Assembly: GCA_963711065.1 (NCBI GenBank)
Contig: CAVQCO010000004.1
Location: 62,001 to 126,000, forward strand
Source of the DNA: Bog-473 sp963711065
GTDB lineage: Bacteria; Actinomycetota; Acidimicrobiia; Acidimicrobiales; RAAP-2
Direction of reading: 5' to 3'
DNA: 64,000 bases
A program made the translations under genes and the position numbers. How positions within the stretch are numbered: position 1 is the stretch's first letter; each line of letters begins with the position of its first letter. The notes below the pieces were generated by a model. The model saw only the letters and a list, made by a program, of their open reading frames with translations. It was not told the DNA's origin and made no database searches. This document shows, one piece after another, positions 16,539 through 24,853 of this stretch.

Positions 16539-17924
16539 CTATTCGGAGGTTGTCAGTGCTCCGATCTTCACCAGGTTGTGGTTGAAGACCCCGTAACCGC
16601 ACCAGGTGCGTGCTCCTTCGATCCCGTCGATCTGGGTCTTGCTCCAACCGAAGTCCCGTTTGAGGCAGCTGATCCGGCCTTCGCTCCCCGTTCTCCACTT
16701 CACCAGGCGCTGGAACTGCGCTCGACTCTCGACGGCGCGCCGTGGCGCACTCGGTTTGCCCTTCGTCGGAAGGACGACAGTGCGTACTCCGAGAGCGCTG
16801 AGCTGTTCTGCGACGGCGTTCTCCCCGTAGCCGCGATCAGCGGTGACCGCCGAGGGCATTCGCCTTGCCCGCCGGGCCACGCGCTCGACCGCGGGGACCA
16901 GCATCGGCGCATCGGGCGGGTTGCCGACCTCGACGTTGTGGTCGAGCACCACGCCGTCCTCGTTGTCGACGACCTGGGCCTTGTAGCCGAACTCGACGGG
17001 CTTGCCGAGCCGCCCCTTGCGGATCGGGCGGGCGTCGGGGTCATGGAGCGACACCAACCTGGTCGCTCCGTCGGGAACTTCGCCACCGAGACGCTTCTCT
17101 GTCTGTTCGGCGATCCGCGCGACCCGATCGGCGGTGATCTCCAAGTCGCCAACGATCGAGCAGAGCTTCCTCGGGGCGCCGTGACCGAGGCGCCTGAGCG
17201 CCCGACGAGCGTTCGTCGCCACTTGCCGGGCCTCGTCGACAGCCCTCCGTGCGATGCGGACCATCTCGGCGTTGATGGCCATGACCTCGTCTTTTGCCTC
17301 GCCGCTGCGTCGTCGAAGGTTGGCGCCGATGGAGCGGGCCCGGGCCCGCATCATCCGGGTCCGGTCCCGCGACCTGGTCCGAGACGCCAGTCCGGCACCC
17401 TTGAGCTTCTCGATGGCCTTGGCCATCTTGGCCACGCCCTTGGCCATCAGGCCCGAGTCCGTCGGATAGGCGACATTGGCGGGGACCACCGTGGTGTCGG
17501 CGCGGACCTTGTTGGTCTTCAACACCTTGGCCGCCTCCGCCTTGGCCAGCAGCGCCTCGTTCAGGCCTTCGACCGCTGATGGCCCGCAGCGGGTGGTGAT
17601 CTTCATCAAGGTGCTCGGGTGCGGCACCGCCGTGCCCAACGGGATCCGACAAAAGCGCTGCCACGAGATCGAATCGGCGACCTCGCGGCACAAGGGCTCG
17701 AAGCCCAGGCGGTAGCGGTACTTCAAGAACATCAGACGGAGATAGGTCTCGATCGGCACCGACGGGCGCCCAAGGGCAGCGTGGAAGTGCGCCCGGAACG
17801 GGTCGAAGAAGGCGGGATCGTCGAGCAGGCGGTCGACCGTCTCGAGCTCGGCGGGCATCCCGAGGCACATCTCGGGGAGGATCGCTTCCCACAACGTGGG
17901 CTGCGCGTTTACAGTTCTCAACAC
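16539..17924 (-). CDS. DDE transposase (DUF772 N-terminus, ISNCY-like)
   Basis: A 461-residue transposase of full length. The N-terminal block RPSVPIETYLRLMFLKYRYR and SISWQRFCRIPLG is the DUF772 type. The catalytic acidic residues fit ADTTVV (first D), TADRGYGE (second D) and GSEGRISCLKRDFG (E). A basic, Arg-rich helical insertion (about 170-260) separates the first two. The start is GTG 17924, 99 bases inside the right end. The family label is from memory of similar proteins with the same opening; IS1182/IS5-type relatives are the alternative. Confidence 0.92.
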   Translation of the reverse strand: MLRTVNAQPTLWEAILPEMCLGMPAELETVDRLLDDPAFFDPFRAHFHAALGRPSVPIETYLRLMFLKYRYRLGFEPLCREVADSISWQRFCRIPLGTAVPHPSTLMKITTRCGPSAVEGLNEALLAKAEAAKVLKTNKVRADTTVVPANVAYPTDSGLMAKGVAKMAKAIEKLKGAGLASRTRSRDRTRMMRARARSIGANLRRRSGEAKDEVMAINAEMVRIARRAVDEARQVATNARRALRRLGHGAPRKLCSIVGDLEITADRVARIAEQTEKRLGGEVPDGATRLVSLHDPDARPIRKGRLGKPVEFGYKAQVVDNEDGVVLDHNVEVGNPPDAPMLVPAVERVARRARRMPSAVTADRGYGENAVAEQLSALGVRTVVLPTKGKPSAPRRAVESRAQFQRLVKWRTGSEGRISCLKRDFGWSKTQIDGIEGARTWCGYGVFNHNLVKIGALTTSE

Positions 17925-18005
17925 GATGGCCTCGATCCGTACTAGTCCTACGGTTCGGGGCCATCCTTATCGATCGACGCTCAAATCGCGAGCATCTACG
18001 GCGAC

Positions 18006-18023
18006 TTTTTCAGGGGAAAGTAG
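18006..18023 (-). repeat. Right terminal inverted repeat of the insertion sequence
   Basis: TTTTTCAGGGGAAAGTAG, the complement of the left end with one mismatch. It abuts the second CTAG copy, which contains the stop codon of the neighbouring minus-strand gene. Confidence 0.9.
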
Positions 18024-18533
18024 CTAGGCCGACGTCGCGACGGCCGGCGCCTTCTTGGGCGCCCCGCCGTGGCGGGCGACGCTCAGCGAGCGGATCAACA
18101 CCTTGGAGCTGAGCGGGCCAGCCACCACCTGGCAGTCCGGGACCTCCTCGGCCCAGTGGGCGGCGCTCCGCCTGGGAGTCACGACCACGACGGGCGTCTC
18201 GGCCGCCTGCGCATCGAGGGCTCGCACGACCTCCCCGCAGGTGGGGCTACTCAGGTCCAGCGCGCTCACCACGGCGTCGGCCCGGTCCACGAGCGGGCAG
18301 TGCCCGGTGGCCGACAGGGCACACTCGGGGGAGAACCCGCCCTGGGGCCCCGGGCACCAGGACATGCGATAGCCGTGGCGCCGCAGCAGCTTCCACGCGG
18401 CATGCGCCTCCGCCCCGTCGGGCGACTCGAAGAGCACCAGGGGCCGGTGCTCGTGCCCGGAGGGCGTGGCGTCGTCCGGCCACGTACGTGCGAAGTCCTG
18501 GCCGAGCGGGCGACGCATGAAGTTCCAGAACAT
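18024..18533 (-). CDS. Unknown protein divergent from an Rrf2 regulator
   Basis: A 169-residue protein with a clear AAGGGAGG before ATG 18533. It begins MFWNFMRRPLGQDFARTW, then has an alpha/beta core (HRPLVLFESPDGAEAHAAWK; VVVVTPRRSAAHWAEEV) that resembles a receiver-like or Rossmann-like fold without its catalytic residues. Cysteines occur at WCPG, PECALS, GHCPLV and TCGEV. Its position facing an Fe-S-type Rrf2 regulator across a palindrome suggests redox, Fe-S or nitrosative control. The stop codon is inside the IS target duplication. Not recognised. Confidence 0.7.
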   Translation of the reverse strand: MFWNFMRRPLGQDFARTWPDDATPSGHEHRPLVLFESPDGAEAHAAWKLLRRHGYRMSWCPGPQGGFSPECALSATGHCPLVDRADAVVSALDLSSPTCGEVVRALDAQAAETPVVVVTPRRSAAHWAEEVPDCQVVAGPLSSKVLIRSLSVARHGGAPKKAPAVATSA

Positions 18534-18582
18534 GGCGGCCTCCCTTCGCCGTGTCCGCCGGGGCCGGCACGACCATCCATAT

Positions 18583-18610
18583 CTCTTGTTTCTACACTTA
18601 GAATATAGAG
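18583..18610. promoter_or_regulatory. Palindromic operator between divergent genes, likely Rrf2 site
   Basis: The core is the perfect inverted repeat TTCTA-CACT-TAGAA (18590-18603). The symmetry continues outward to CTCT and AGAG, giving 12-base arms around a 4-base centre with three mismatched pairs. It is an AT-rich island in GC-rich DNA, between the start of the minus gene (18533) and the Rrf2 start (18669). Rrf2 proteins bind such dyads, so autoregulation of both genes is likely. Confidence 0.6.
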
Positions 18611-18668
18611 AATCACCTCCCGAGTCAAGGCTCCCCGCCGGAGCCGCCCGGGGCGAGAATGAGGGCAG

Positions 18669-19136
18669 ATGAAGCTGACACCGACGAACCGGACGGACTA
18701 CGGCATCCGTGCCCTCATCTACCTGGCCAACCACCAGGGGTCCCACGCCAAGGCGGCCGACATCGGCGCCGCCATGGACATCCCGACCGGGTTCCTCCAG
18801 CAGGTGCTCCAGGAGCTGCAGCGGGCCCGGCTCGTCAGCTCGCGTTCGGGTCCGGCCGGCGGCTACCTGCTGGCGCGTGCGCCCGATGACATCACCATCC
18901 TGGAGATCGTCGAGACGCTGGAGGGACCGATCCAGACCTCGGAGTGCGCGCTGCGGGGCGGGCCGTGCCACTGGGACGACGTGTGCGCCATGCACTGGGT
19001 GTGGTCGTCGGCCCGCGCCGCGCTGAGCGACAGCCTGCGCGGCGCCACGCTGGCCCGGGTGGCCGCCGACGATCTGGCTCTGGCCGAGGGGTCCCTCGCC
19101 GCCCCAGCCGACTCGCACCGCCGCCCTCGCAGCTGA
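18669..19136 (+). CDS. Rrf2-family transcriptional regulator with Fe-S ligands
   Basis: A 155-residue regulator. The winged helix starts MKLTPTNRTDYGIRALIYLA and includes the recognition region IPTGFLQQVLQELQRARLV and the wing SGPAGGYLLAR. Three cysteines in ECALRGGPCHWDDVC (spacing 6 and 5) match the cluster ligands of IscR/NsrR-type members. A palindrome lies 60-85 bases upstream and a gene of unknown function diverges from it. IscR-, NsrR- or RsrR-like function cannot be separated by sequence alone. Confidence 0.9.
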   Translation: MKLTPTNRTDYGIRALIYLANHQGSHAKAADIGAAMDIPTGFLQQVLQELQRARLVSSRSGPAGGYLLARAPDDITILEIVETLEGPIQTSECALRGGPCHWDDVCAMHWVWSSARAALSDSLRGATLARVAADDLALAEGSLAAPADSHRRPRS

Positions 19137-19170
19137 GACCCCGGCCCGCGACCCGTCACTAGAGTCGGCG

Positions 19171-20184
19171 GTGGTGGCCGCGGACGACGAGCGCACGGTG
19201 GAGGTCGACGGCCGCGAGCTGCGCGTCTCGCGTCCCGACAAGGAGTACTTCCCCGCCCTCGGGGCCACCAAGTTCGACCTCGTCACCTACTACCTCGAGG
19301 TGGGCACGCACCTGCTCAACACCGCCGGGGGCAGGCCGGCCATGCTGCAGCGCTTCCCCGACGGCGCCGCCGGGAAGTCCTTCTACCAGAAGCGCATCCC
19401 CAACGGCGCGCCCGACTGGCTGCAGTCCACCACCGTGTCCACCCCCAACGGCACCACCTCGAACGCGCTCGTGGTGGCCGACCTGGCGCACGTCGTGTGG
19501 GCGGTCAACATCGGCTGCCTGGGGCTCCATCTGTGGCCGTACCTCGCGGCGGACCCCGCTCACGCCGACGAGCTGCGCATCGACCTCGACCCCACCAAGG
19601 GCATCGGCTTCGACGAGGTGCGCGGCGCCGCGCTCCTGTGCCGGGACCTGCTCGACGAGCTCGGCCTGCGCGGCTATCCCAAGACGACCGGCAGCAACGG
19701 GCTGCACGTCTACCTCCGGCTGGCGCCGCACTGGGACTCGGTGCAGGTCCGCGCCGCCGCGGTGGCTCTCGCCCGCGAGCTCGAGCGGCGCCATCCCGCC
19801 CAGATCACCGCCAACTGGTGGAAGGAGGAGCGGGGCACCCGCGTCTTCGTCGACTTCAACCAGAACGCGCCGCACAAGACGGTGTTCGGCGCGTGGTTCG
19901 CGCGGCCCCGCGTCGGCGGCCAGGTGTCGACGCCGCTCACGTGGGAAGAGGTCGAGACCGTGGTCCCCGACGAGTTGACCATCCGCACCGTCCCCGACCT
20001 CGTGCGCCGCCGCGGCGACCCGTGGGCCGACATCGCGGCGCGGCCCCAGTCGCTCGAGCCGCTGCTCGCCATGGCCGAGCGGGACAAGGCGGCCGGGCTG
20101 CACGATGCTCCCTGGCCGCCCCAGTACCCCAAGATGCCCGACGAGCCCCCCCGGGTCGCCCCGAGCCGGGCCAAGAAGGCCTGA
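19171..20184 (+). CDS. LigD-type polymerase/primase domain protein
   Basis: A 337-residue stand-alone archaeo-eukaryotic primase fold enzyme as in the polymerase part of LigD. Catalytic acidic residues lie in RIDLDPTKG, the nucleotide-binding stretch is KTTGSNGLHVYLRL and the third acidic site is VFVDFNQNAP. The opening VSRPDKEYFPA is typical of the family. No ligase or nuclease domain is attached. A PHP gene follows after one base and an ATP-dependent ligase after that, a repair cluster. GTG 19171 or 19174 can be the start. Confidence 0.92.
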   Translation: MVAADDERTVEVDGRELRVSRPDKEYFPALGATKFDLVTYYLEVGTHLLNTAGGRPAMLQRFPDGAAGKSFYQKRIPNGAPDWLQSTTVSTPNGTTSNALVVADLAHVVWAVNIGCLGLHLWPYLAADPAHADELRIDLDPTKGIGFDEVRGAALLCRDLLDELGLRGYPKTTGSNGLHVYLRLAPHWDSVQVRAAAVALARELERRHPAQITANWWKEERGTRVFVDFNQNAPHKTVFGAWFARPRVGGQVSTPLTWEEVETVVPDELTIRTVPDLVRRRGDPWADIAARPQSLEPLLAMAERDKAAGLHDAPWPPQYPKMPDEPPRVAPSRAKKA

Positions 20185-20185
20185 G

Positions 20186-21211
20186 GTGGACGCGCTCGAG
20201 GCGCTGCGCCGGATCGCGTTCCTCCTCGAGCGCGGCGGGGCCGACACCTACAAGGTGCGCGCGTTCCGCAACGCCGCCAAGGCGCTCGACGGCATGGATC
20301 CCGACGAGCTGGCCGCCTTGGCCCAGGCCCGGCGCCTGCAGACCATCCCGGGCGTCGGCAAGTCGACCGCCCAGGTGATCGAGCAGGCGCTGCAGGGCGG
20401 CGTCCCCGAGTACCTGGCGAAACTGGAGGGCGACGGCGAGCCCAAGGACCTGCAGCTCGACGCGGCGGCCCGCTCCCTGTTGGCCTCGCTGCGCGGGGAC
20501 TGCCACTCGCACTCGGACTGGTCCGACGGGGGCAGCCCCATCCTCGAGATGGCCGAGGCGGCCCGCGACCTGGGCCACGAGTACCTCGTCCTCACCGACC
20601 ACAGCGCCCGCCTCACCGTCGCCCACGGGCTCAACGCCGAGCGGCTGCGCGCCCAGCTCGACGTGCTCGCCGAGCTCAACGCGGGGCTGGAGCCCTTCCG
20701 CATCCTGACCGGGATCGAGGTGGACATCCTCGAGGACGGCTCGCTCGACCAGGATCTCGACCTCCTGGCCGAGCTCGACGTGGTCGTGGCGAGCGTCCAC
20801 TCCAAGCTGCGCATGGACTCGGACCAGATGACGGCGCGTATGCTCGCCGCCATCGAGAGCCCCCACACCGACATCCTGGGCCACTGCACCGGCCGCCTCA
20901 TCACGGGGAGGGGCCGGCCCCAGTCGACGTTCGACGCCGAGGCGGTGTTCTCCGCCTGCGCCCGCACCGGCACCGCGGTGGAGATCAATTCGCGACCCGA
21001 GCGCCAGGATCCGCCCCAGGACCTGCTGCGCCAGGCGGCCGACCTCGGGTGCGCCTTCGCCATCGACACCGACGCCCACGCGCCCGGCCAGCTCGAATGG
21101 CTCCCGCGCGGCTGCGCCAAGGCCGCCGACGCCGGGCTCGAGCCGGCGCGCATCGTCAACGGCGGGTCGGCCGAGGGATTGCTGGCCTGGGCGGCGTCGC
21201 ACGATGGCTGA
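20186..21211 (+). CDS. PHP-domain protein with helix-hairpin-helix front, PolX-like but lacking the polymerase palm
   Basis: A 341-residue protein. Residues 1-90 resemble the 8-kDa and hairpin region of PolX (TYKVRAFRNAAKALDGM; TIPGVGKSTAQVIEQAL). From about 110 a PHP phosphoesterase follows directly: DCHSHSDWSDG, VLTDHS, GIEVDIL, ASVHSKL, GHCTGRL, and the late TDAHAP, which together supply the metal ligands. The catalytic palm of PolX is absent, so it is a probable 3'-end processing nuclease or phosphatase. GTG 20186 is one base after the polymerase stop and places it in the repair operon. Confidence 0.9.
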   Translation: MDALEALRRIAFLLERGGADTYKVRAFRNAAKALDGMDPDELAALAQARRLQTIPGVGKSTAQVIEQALQGGVPEYLAKLEGDGEPKDLQLDAAARSLLASLRGDCHSHSDWSDGGSPILEMAEAARDLGHEYLVLTDHSARLTVAHGLNAERLRAQLDVLAELNAGLEPFRILTGIEVDILEDGSLDQDLDLLAELDVVVASVHSKLRMDSDQMTARMLAAIESPHTDILGHCTGRLITGRGRPQSTFDAEAVFSACARTGTAVEINSRPERQDPPQDLLRQAADLGCAFAIDTDAHAPGQLEWLPRGCAKAADAGLEPARIVNGGSAEGLLAWAASHDG

Positions 21212-21217
21212 CCGCTG

Positions 21218-22282
21218 GTGACGCTCGCCGTCCGCCCCCCGGTGGCCCCGATGCTGGCCAAGCTGGCGCGCGAGCTCCCCCGCGGTGACGGGCTCTTCTA
21301 CGAGCCGAAGTGGGACGGCTTCCGCTGCATCGTCTTCCGCGACGCCGACGAGGTCGAGCTCGGCAGCCGCAACGAGAAGCCGCTGACGCGCTACTTCCCC
21401 GAGTTGGTCGCCGCGCTGGTCCGCGAGCTCCCGGACCGCTGCGTCCTCGACGGCGAAATCGTCATCGCCGGCCCCAAAGGCCTCGACTTCGACGCGCTCT
21501 CCCAGCGCATCCACCCGGCCGAGAAGCGCATCCGCCAGCTGGCCGAGTCGACGCCCGCCTCCTTCGTCGCCTTCGACCTGCTCGCCCACGGCGACACGTC
21601 CTACCTGGAGACCCCGTACGCGCAGCGTCGTGCCGCGCTGGAAAAGCTGCTCAAGAAGGCACGGGCGCCGGTCCACCTGACCCCGGCCACCGACGACCCC
21701 GAGGTGGCCAACGACTGGTTCTCCCGCTTCGAGGGGGCCGGGCTCGACGGGGTGGTGGCCAAGGCGGCCGACTTGCACTACCTGCCCGACAAGCGGGTCA
21801 TGGTCAAGGTCAAGCACCAGCGCACGGCCGACTGCGTGGTCGCCGGGTTCCGCACGCACAAGGACGGCGAGGGCGTCGGGTCCCTCCTGCTCGGGCTCTT
21901 CGACGCCACGGGGACCCTGCACCATGTCGGCGTCGCCTCGGGATTCAGCGTGGCGCGCCGACGCGAGCTGGTGCGCGAGATCGAGCCGTACCGCGCCAAG
22001 GCGCTCGAGGGCCATCCGTGGGCGGGGTGGGCACCCGAGGGCGAGGGCGGCCGGATGCCCGGCGGCACGAACCGCTGGAACGCCGGCAAGGACATGACCT
22101 GGGAGCCGCTGCGGGCCGAGGCGGTGTGCGAGGTGTCCTACGACCACCTGCAACACGACCGCTTCCGCCACGCCACCACGTTGGTGCGCTGGCGGCCCGA
22201 TCGCGAGCCGGCGTCGTGCACCTACGACCAGCTGGACACGCCGGTCCCCTACGAGCTGGCCAAGGTCTTCGGGACCGCCTGA
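21218..22282 (+). CDS. ligC: ATP-dependent DNA ligase (LigC-like)
   Basis: A 354-residue ligase. The adenylated lysine motif EPKWDGFR lies near residue 30, followed by motif III-like SFVAFDLLAHG, motif IV GLDGVVAKAADL, and motif V MVKVKHQRTADCVV. The C-terminal OB domain is present (EVSYDHLQHDRFRHATTLVR). Its size and lack of extra domains match mycobacterial LigC rather than LigB or LigD. It starts GTG 21218, six bases after the PHP gene. The 3' end overlaps the convergent patatin gene by 34 bp. Confidence 0.92.
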   Translation: MTLAVRPPVAPMLAKLARELPRGDGLFYEPKWDGFRCIVFRDADEVELGSRNEKPLTRYFPELVAALVRELPDRCVLDGEIVIAGPKGLDFDALSQRIHPAEKRIRQLAESTPASFVAFDLLAHGDTSYLETPYAQRRAALEKLLKKARAPVHLTPATDDPEVANDWFSRFEGAGLDGVVAKAADLHYLPDKRVMVKVKHQRTADCVVAGFRTHKDGEGVGSLLLGLFDATGTLHHVGVASGFSVARRRELVREIEPYRAKALEGHPWAGWAPEGEGGRMPGGTNRWNAGKDMTWEPLRAEAVCEVSYDHLQHDRFRHATTLVRWRPDREPASCTYDQLDTPVPYELAKVFGTA

Positions 22283-23412
22283 GCGCGCCGGGGGGCGTCG
22301 ACGCGGCGTGCCGCCCGCTTGCCCCGCCCGTGGCGATGGGCCCGCAGCACCCGGCGCGTCTCGGCCCGCCCCGAGCGCATGAAGGTCGGCCACTCGGAGG
22401 GGTTCAGGAACTGGCGGTAGAAGCCGACGCCCCGCACCTTCTCGTAGGGCACCGGCTCGATCATGAGGACGTCGAGGGTCGCGCGCAGCGCCCGCAGGTT
22501 GATCCGGGCCAGCTCGGTCTGCTGGCAGGTCCGCACCTGGCTCGCCACGTAAAGGATGCTGGCCCGCCGGTCCTGCCAGCCGGTCGCGTCCTCGCCGACG
22601 AACTCGGGCGGGTAGAAGCCGTTGATGGCGACGGCGGCGTCGCACGGCTCCTCGAGCTCGAGCACGGGGCGCACCGGGAAGATGTCGACCAGGCCGCCGT
22701 CGCACCAGTGCCGCCCGTCGAGGGGCACGGGCCTGACGAACAGGGGCAGCGCGATCGCCATGCGGATGGCGCGGGCGACGCTGAGGTCCGGGTGCGTGCG
22801 CGGGCCGATGTACTCGAGGCGGTTCTCCTCCACGCACCACACGGGCGCGTACGCCGGGATCTCCAGCTCCCCCAACGTCCGATCCCCGAGCAGGCGCCGG
22901 AAGGTCGCCTCGATACGCTCGCCCCGGATGACGCCCGCAAAGCCGCGTCCCGCCGTCGGGACCACGGCACCCAGGGTGCGCCAGTCGACGTCGACGTAGT
23001 CGTCGGGCTCGAACCCGAGCAGGAACTCCGCCACCTCGGCCGCGGGGACGCCGGCGGCCACCGGGAACCCGAACAGGGCCGACCCGGAGCACAGCGAGAT
23101 CACCGCCGGGCGGACCCCGGCCTCCTCGAGGGCGCGGGCCGCGCCCACCACCGAGGCGAGGGCTCCGCTCCCCCCGGTCGCCATGAGGGCCAGCCGCCTG
23201 CCCTCCAGCCATTCGACGCCGAAGGGATCGGCCGGGGGGAAGGGTCGCCGCTCCACCTGCCGCGGCCGCTCGCCCGGCAGGGTGAAGGTGGCCCGGCGCA
23301 CGTCGTCGAGGAGCCCCGCGTCCTCGCGGATGCCGTCGACCCAGGTGCGCGTCGCCGTGATCACGTTGAAGTACTGGCGCAGGCGGAAGACGTCGAGCGC
23401 CGCGCTCAACAC
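22249..23412 (-). CDS. Patatin-like phospholipase with altered nucleophile elbow
   Basis: A 387-residue protein. The glycine motif is ATGGSGALASVV and the DG motif is WCDGGLVDIFPV, in patatin order. The elbow, normally GxSxG, reads SLCSGSALFG, so the glycines flanking the putative serine are replaced or shifted. Activity may be changed or lost. About 75 residues precede the domain (DVFRLRQYFNVITATRTWVDG). The GTG start at 23412 overlaps the WS/DGAT stop by 7 bases, so the two are coupled. It may also be related to the DUF3336-containing patatins, which have a similar N-terminal part. Confidence 0.8.
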   Translation of the reverse strand: MLSAALDVFRLRQYFNVITATRTWVDGIREDAGLLDDVRRATFTLPGERPRQVERRPFPPADPFGVEWLEGRRLALMATGGSGALASVVGAARALEEAGVRPAVISLCSGSALFGFPVAAGVPAAEVAEFLLGFEPDDYVDVDWRTLGAVVPTAGRGFAGVIRGERIEATFRRLLGDRTLGELEIPAYAPVWCVEENRLEYIGPRTHPDLSVARAIRMAIALPLFVRPVPLDGRHWCDGGLVDIFPVRPVLELEEPCDAAVAINGFYPPEFVGEDATGWQDRRASILYVASQVRTCQQTELARINLRALRATLDVLMIEPVPYEKVRGVGFYRQFLNPSEWPTFMRSGRAETRRVLRAHRHGRGKRAARRVDAPRRAQAVPKTLASS

Positions 23413-24803
23413 GGGACCGGCTCCTCGAGGCGGCGGACCGCGCCGATGACCTCGGCGAAGCCCTCGGAGAGGCACTCGGCGAGCAGCTCGTGGTCGGGCA
23501 CCGCCTCGGTGTCCACCGTGATGCCGATGCAACACGAACCGTCGTAGGAGAACAGGGTGGCGTTCATGGCGGCCCCGATGGTCGGGCCGAAGGCGTAGTA
23601 GCCCGTGACGGGTGCACCGCAGAGGAAGATCGGCTGCGGGAAGCCGGTCACATCGCTGGCCAGGAAGTCCACGTGCTTGAGCATGTTGCCGACCACCGTC
23701 GTGGGCACGAAGTTCAGCGCGCCGGCGATGGCGTCGGTGAACGGCAGCGAGCGCTCGGCGCGGGCGGCCCGGCAGCGGGCCCCGATGGTGCGTATGCGAC
23801 TGACCGGGTCGGCCATGCTCAGCGGCACCCGGAGCCGCTGCAGGGTGATGCGGTTCCCGCCGGGAGCGTCGTCCGCCTTGCGGATGCTGATCGGCAGCGT
23901 CACGGTCAGCTCGTCGACGGTCGCGCCATGGCGTTCGTGGTAGCGGCGCAGGCCACCGGTGACGGCGGCCATGAAGCTGTCGTTCAGCGTCCCGCCGGCG
24001 GCCGCACCGGCCTCCTTGAGCTCGGCCAGGTCGACCGTGATCATGTGCAGGACCCGTCCCGGCCCGCGTCGGGTCATGACCGGCGAGAGCACGGCCGAGA
24101 TCGGGCGCACGGTGCGGCCGATGGAGCGTGCCGTCTCGAGCACGTCGCCGCCGGTGCTCAGCGGATGGCGCAGGGCGCGGACGGTCGCCCCCGGTGCGCC
24201 GCGGGCGCCCCGCACGACGCCGTCGCGCAGGTGGGCCGCGCGGTCGGCCAGCACCTGGCCCATGAGGCGGCGCCCGTCGATCCGCTCACCGGGCGGGGCG
24301 AGGGGCAGCGGGCCCGTGTCCGCGTGCTCGGGCGCCGTGTCGAAGAGCGCCAGCGCGAGCTGCACGCCCCCGACCCCGTCGGTCAGGGAATGGTGCATCT
24401 TCATGATGACGGCGGCGCGCCCGCGCTCGAGGCCGCCCACCAGCGTGAACTCCCACAGCGGGCGGGTGCGGTCGAACCCGCTCATGGCGGCGAGCGCGGC
24501 CAGCGCGAGCACCTCGTCGGTGCCGTGCGGCGCCGGTGCGTCGACCCGGCGCAGGTGCCAGGTGACGTCGAAGTGCGGGTCGGTCGCCCAGCGCGGCGTG
24601 GCCAGGCGCCCGGGCACCTCGACCAGGCGCTGGCGGAATGAGGGGATCTCACGGGTCGCTCGCTCGAGCCGCTCGACGAGATCCTCCCAGGCGGGGGGCG
24701 ATGCGAGCCAGGCGATGCCGACCACGGTCGAGCGCAGGAGGGGGTCGGTCTCCATGTACCAGGTGAAGGCATCGTTCTGTCGCATGAACGGCGACGTGGT
24801 CAT
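23406..24803 (-). CDS. Wax ester synthase / diacylglycerol acyltransferase (second copy)
   Basis: A 465-residue WS/DGAT. The active-site motif HHSLTDG is at about residues 137-143, after GRAAVIMKM. It opens with MRQNDAFTWYMETDPLLR instead of the LSPLDASF of the first copy, and the late block reads DVTGFPQPIFLCGAPV, so it belongs to a different subgroup. A GGAGGT touches ATG 24803 directly, which is unusually close. Coupled to the patatin by a 7-base overlap. Confidence 0.92.
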   Translation of the reverse strand: MTTSPFMRQNDAFTWYMETDPLLRSTVVGIAWLASPPAWEDLVERLERATREIPSFRQRLVEVPGRLATPRWATDPHFDVTWHLRRVDAPAPHGTDEVLALAALAAMSGFDRTRPLWEFTLVGGLERGRAAVIMKMHHSLTDGVGGVQLALALFDTAPEHADTGPLPLAPPGERIDGRRLMGQVLADRAAHLRDGVVRGARGAPGATVRALRHPLSTGGDVLETARSIGRTVRPISAVLSPVMTRRGPGRVLHMITVDLAELKEAGAAAGGTLNDSFMAAVTGGLRRYHERHGATVDELTVTLPISIRKADDAPGGNRITLQRLRVPLSMADPVSRIRTIGARCRAARAERSLPFTDAIAGALNFVPTTVVGNMLKHVDFLASDVTGFPQPIFLCGAPVTGYYAFGPTIGAAMNATLFSYDGSCCIGITVDTEAVPDHELLAECLSEGFAEVIGAVRRLEEPVPC

Positions 24804-24853
24804 ACCTCCAGTGATCCACGTCGTCCCCGCGGTGTCCAGGGGCGAAGGTCCCC

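Larger units (their letters stand above)
16427..18023 (-). mobile_element. Complete insertion sequence, ISNCY-like, 1597 bp
   Basis: The element is bounded by 18-base terminal inverted repeats with one mismatch (CTACTTCCCCCTGAAAAA at the left, TTTTTCAGGGGAAAGTAG at the right) and flanked by CTAG on both sides (16423-16426 and 18024-18027), read as a 4-base target duplication. It carries one transposase gene on the minus strand. Both ends and the gene are intact, so it looks recent and possibly active. Since CTAG is palindromic, a longer repeat without duplication cannot be formally excluded. Confidence 0.9.
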
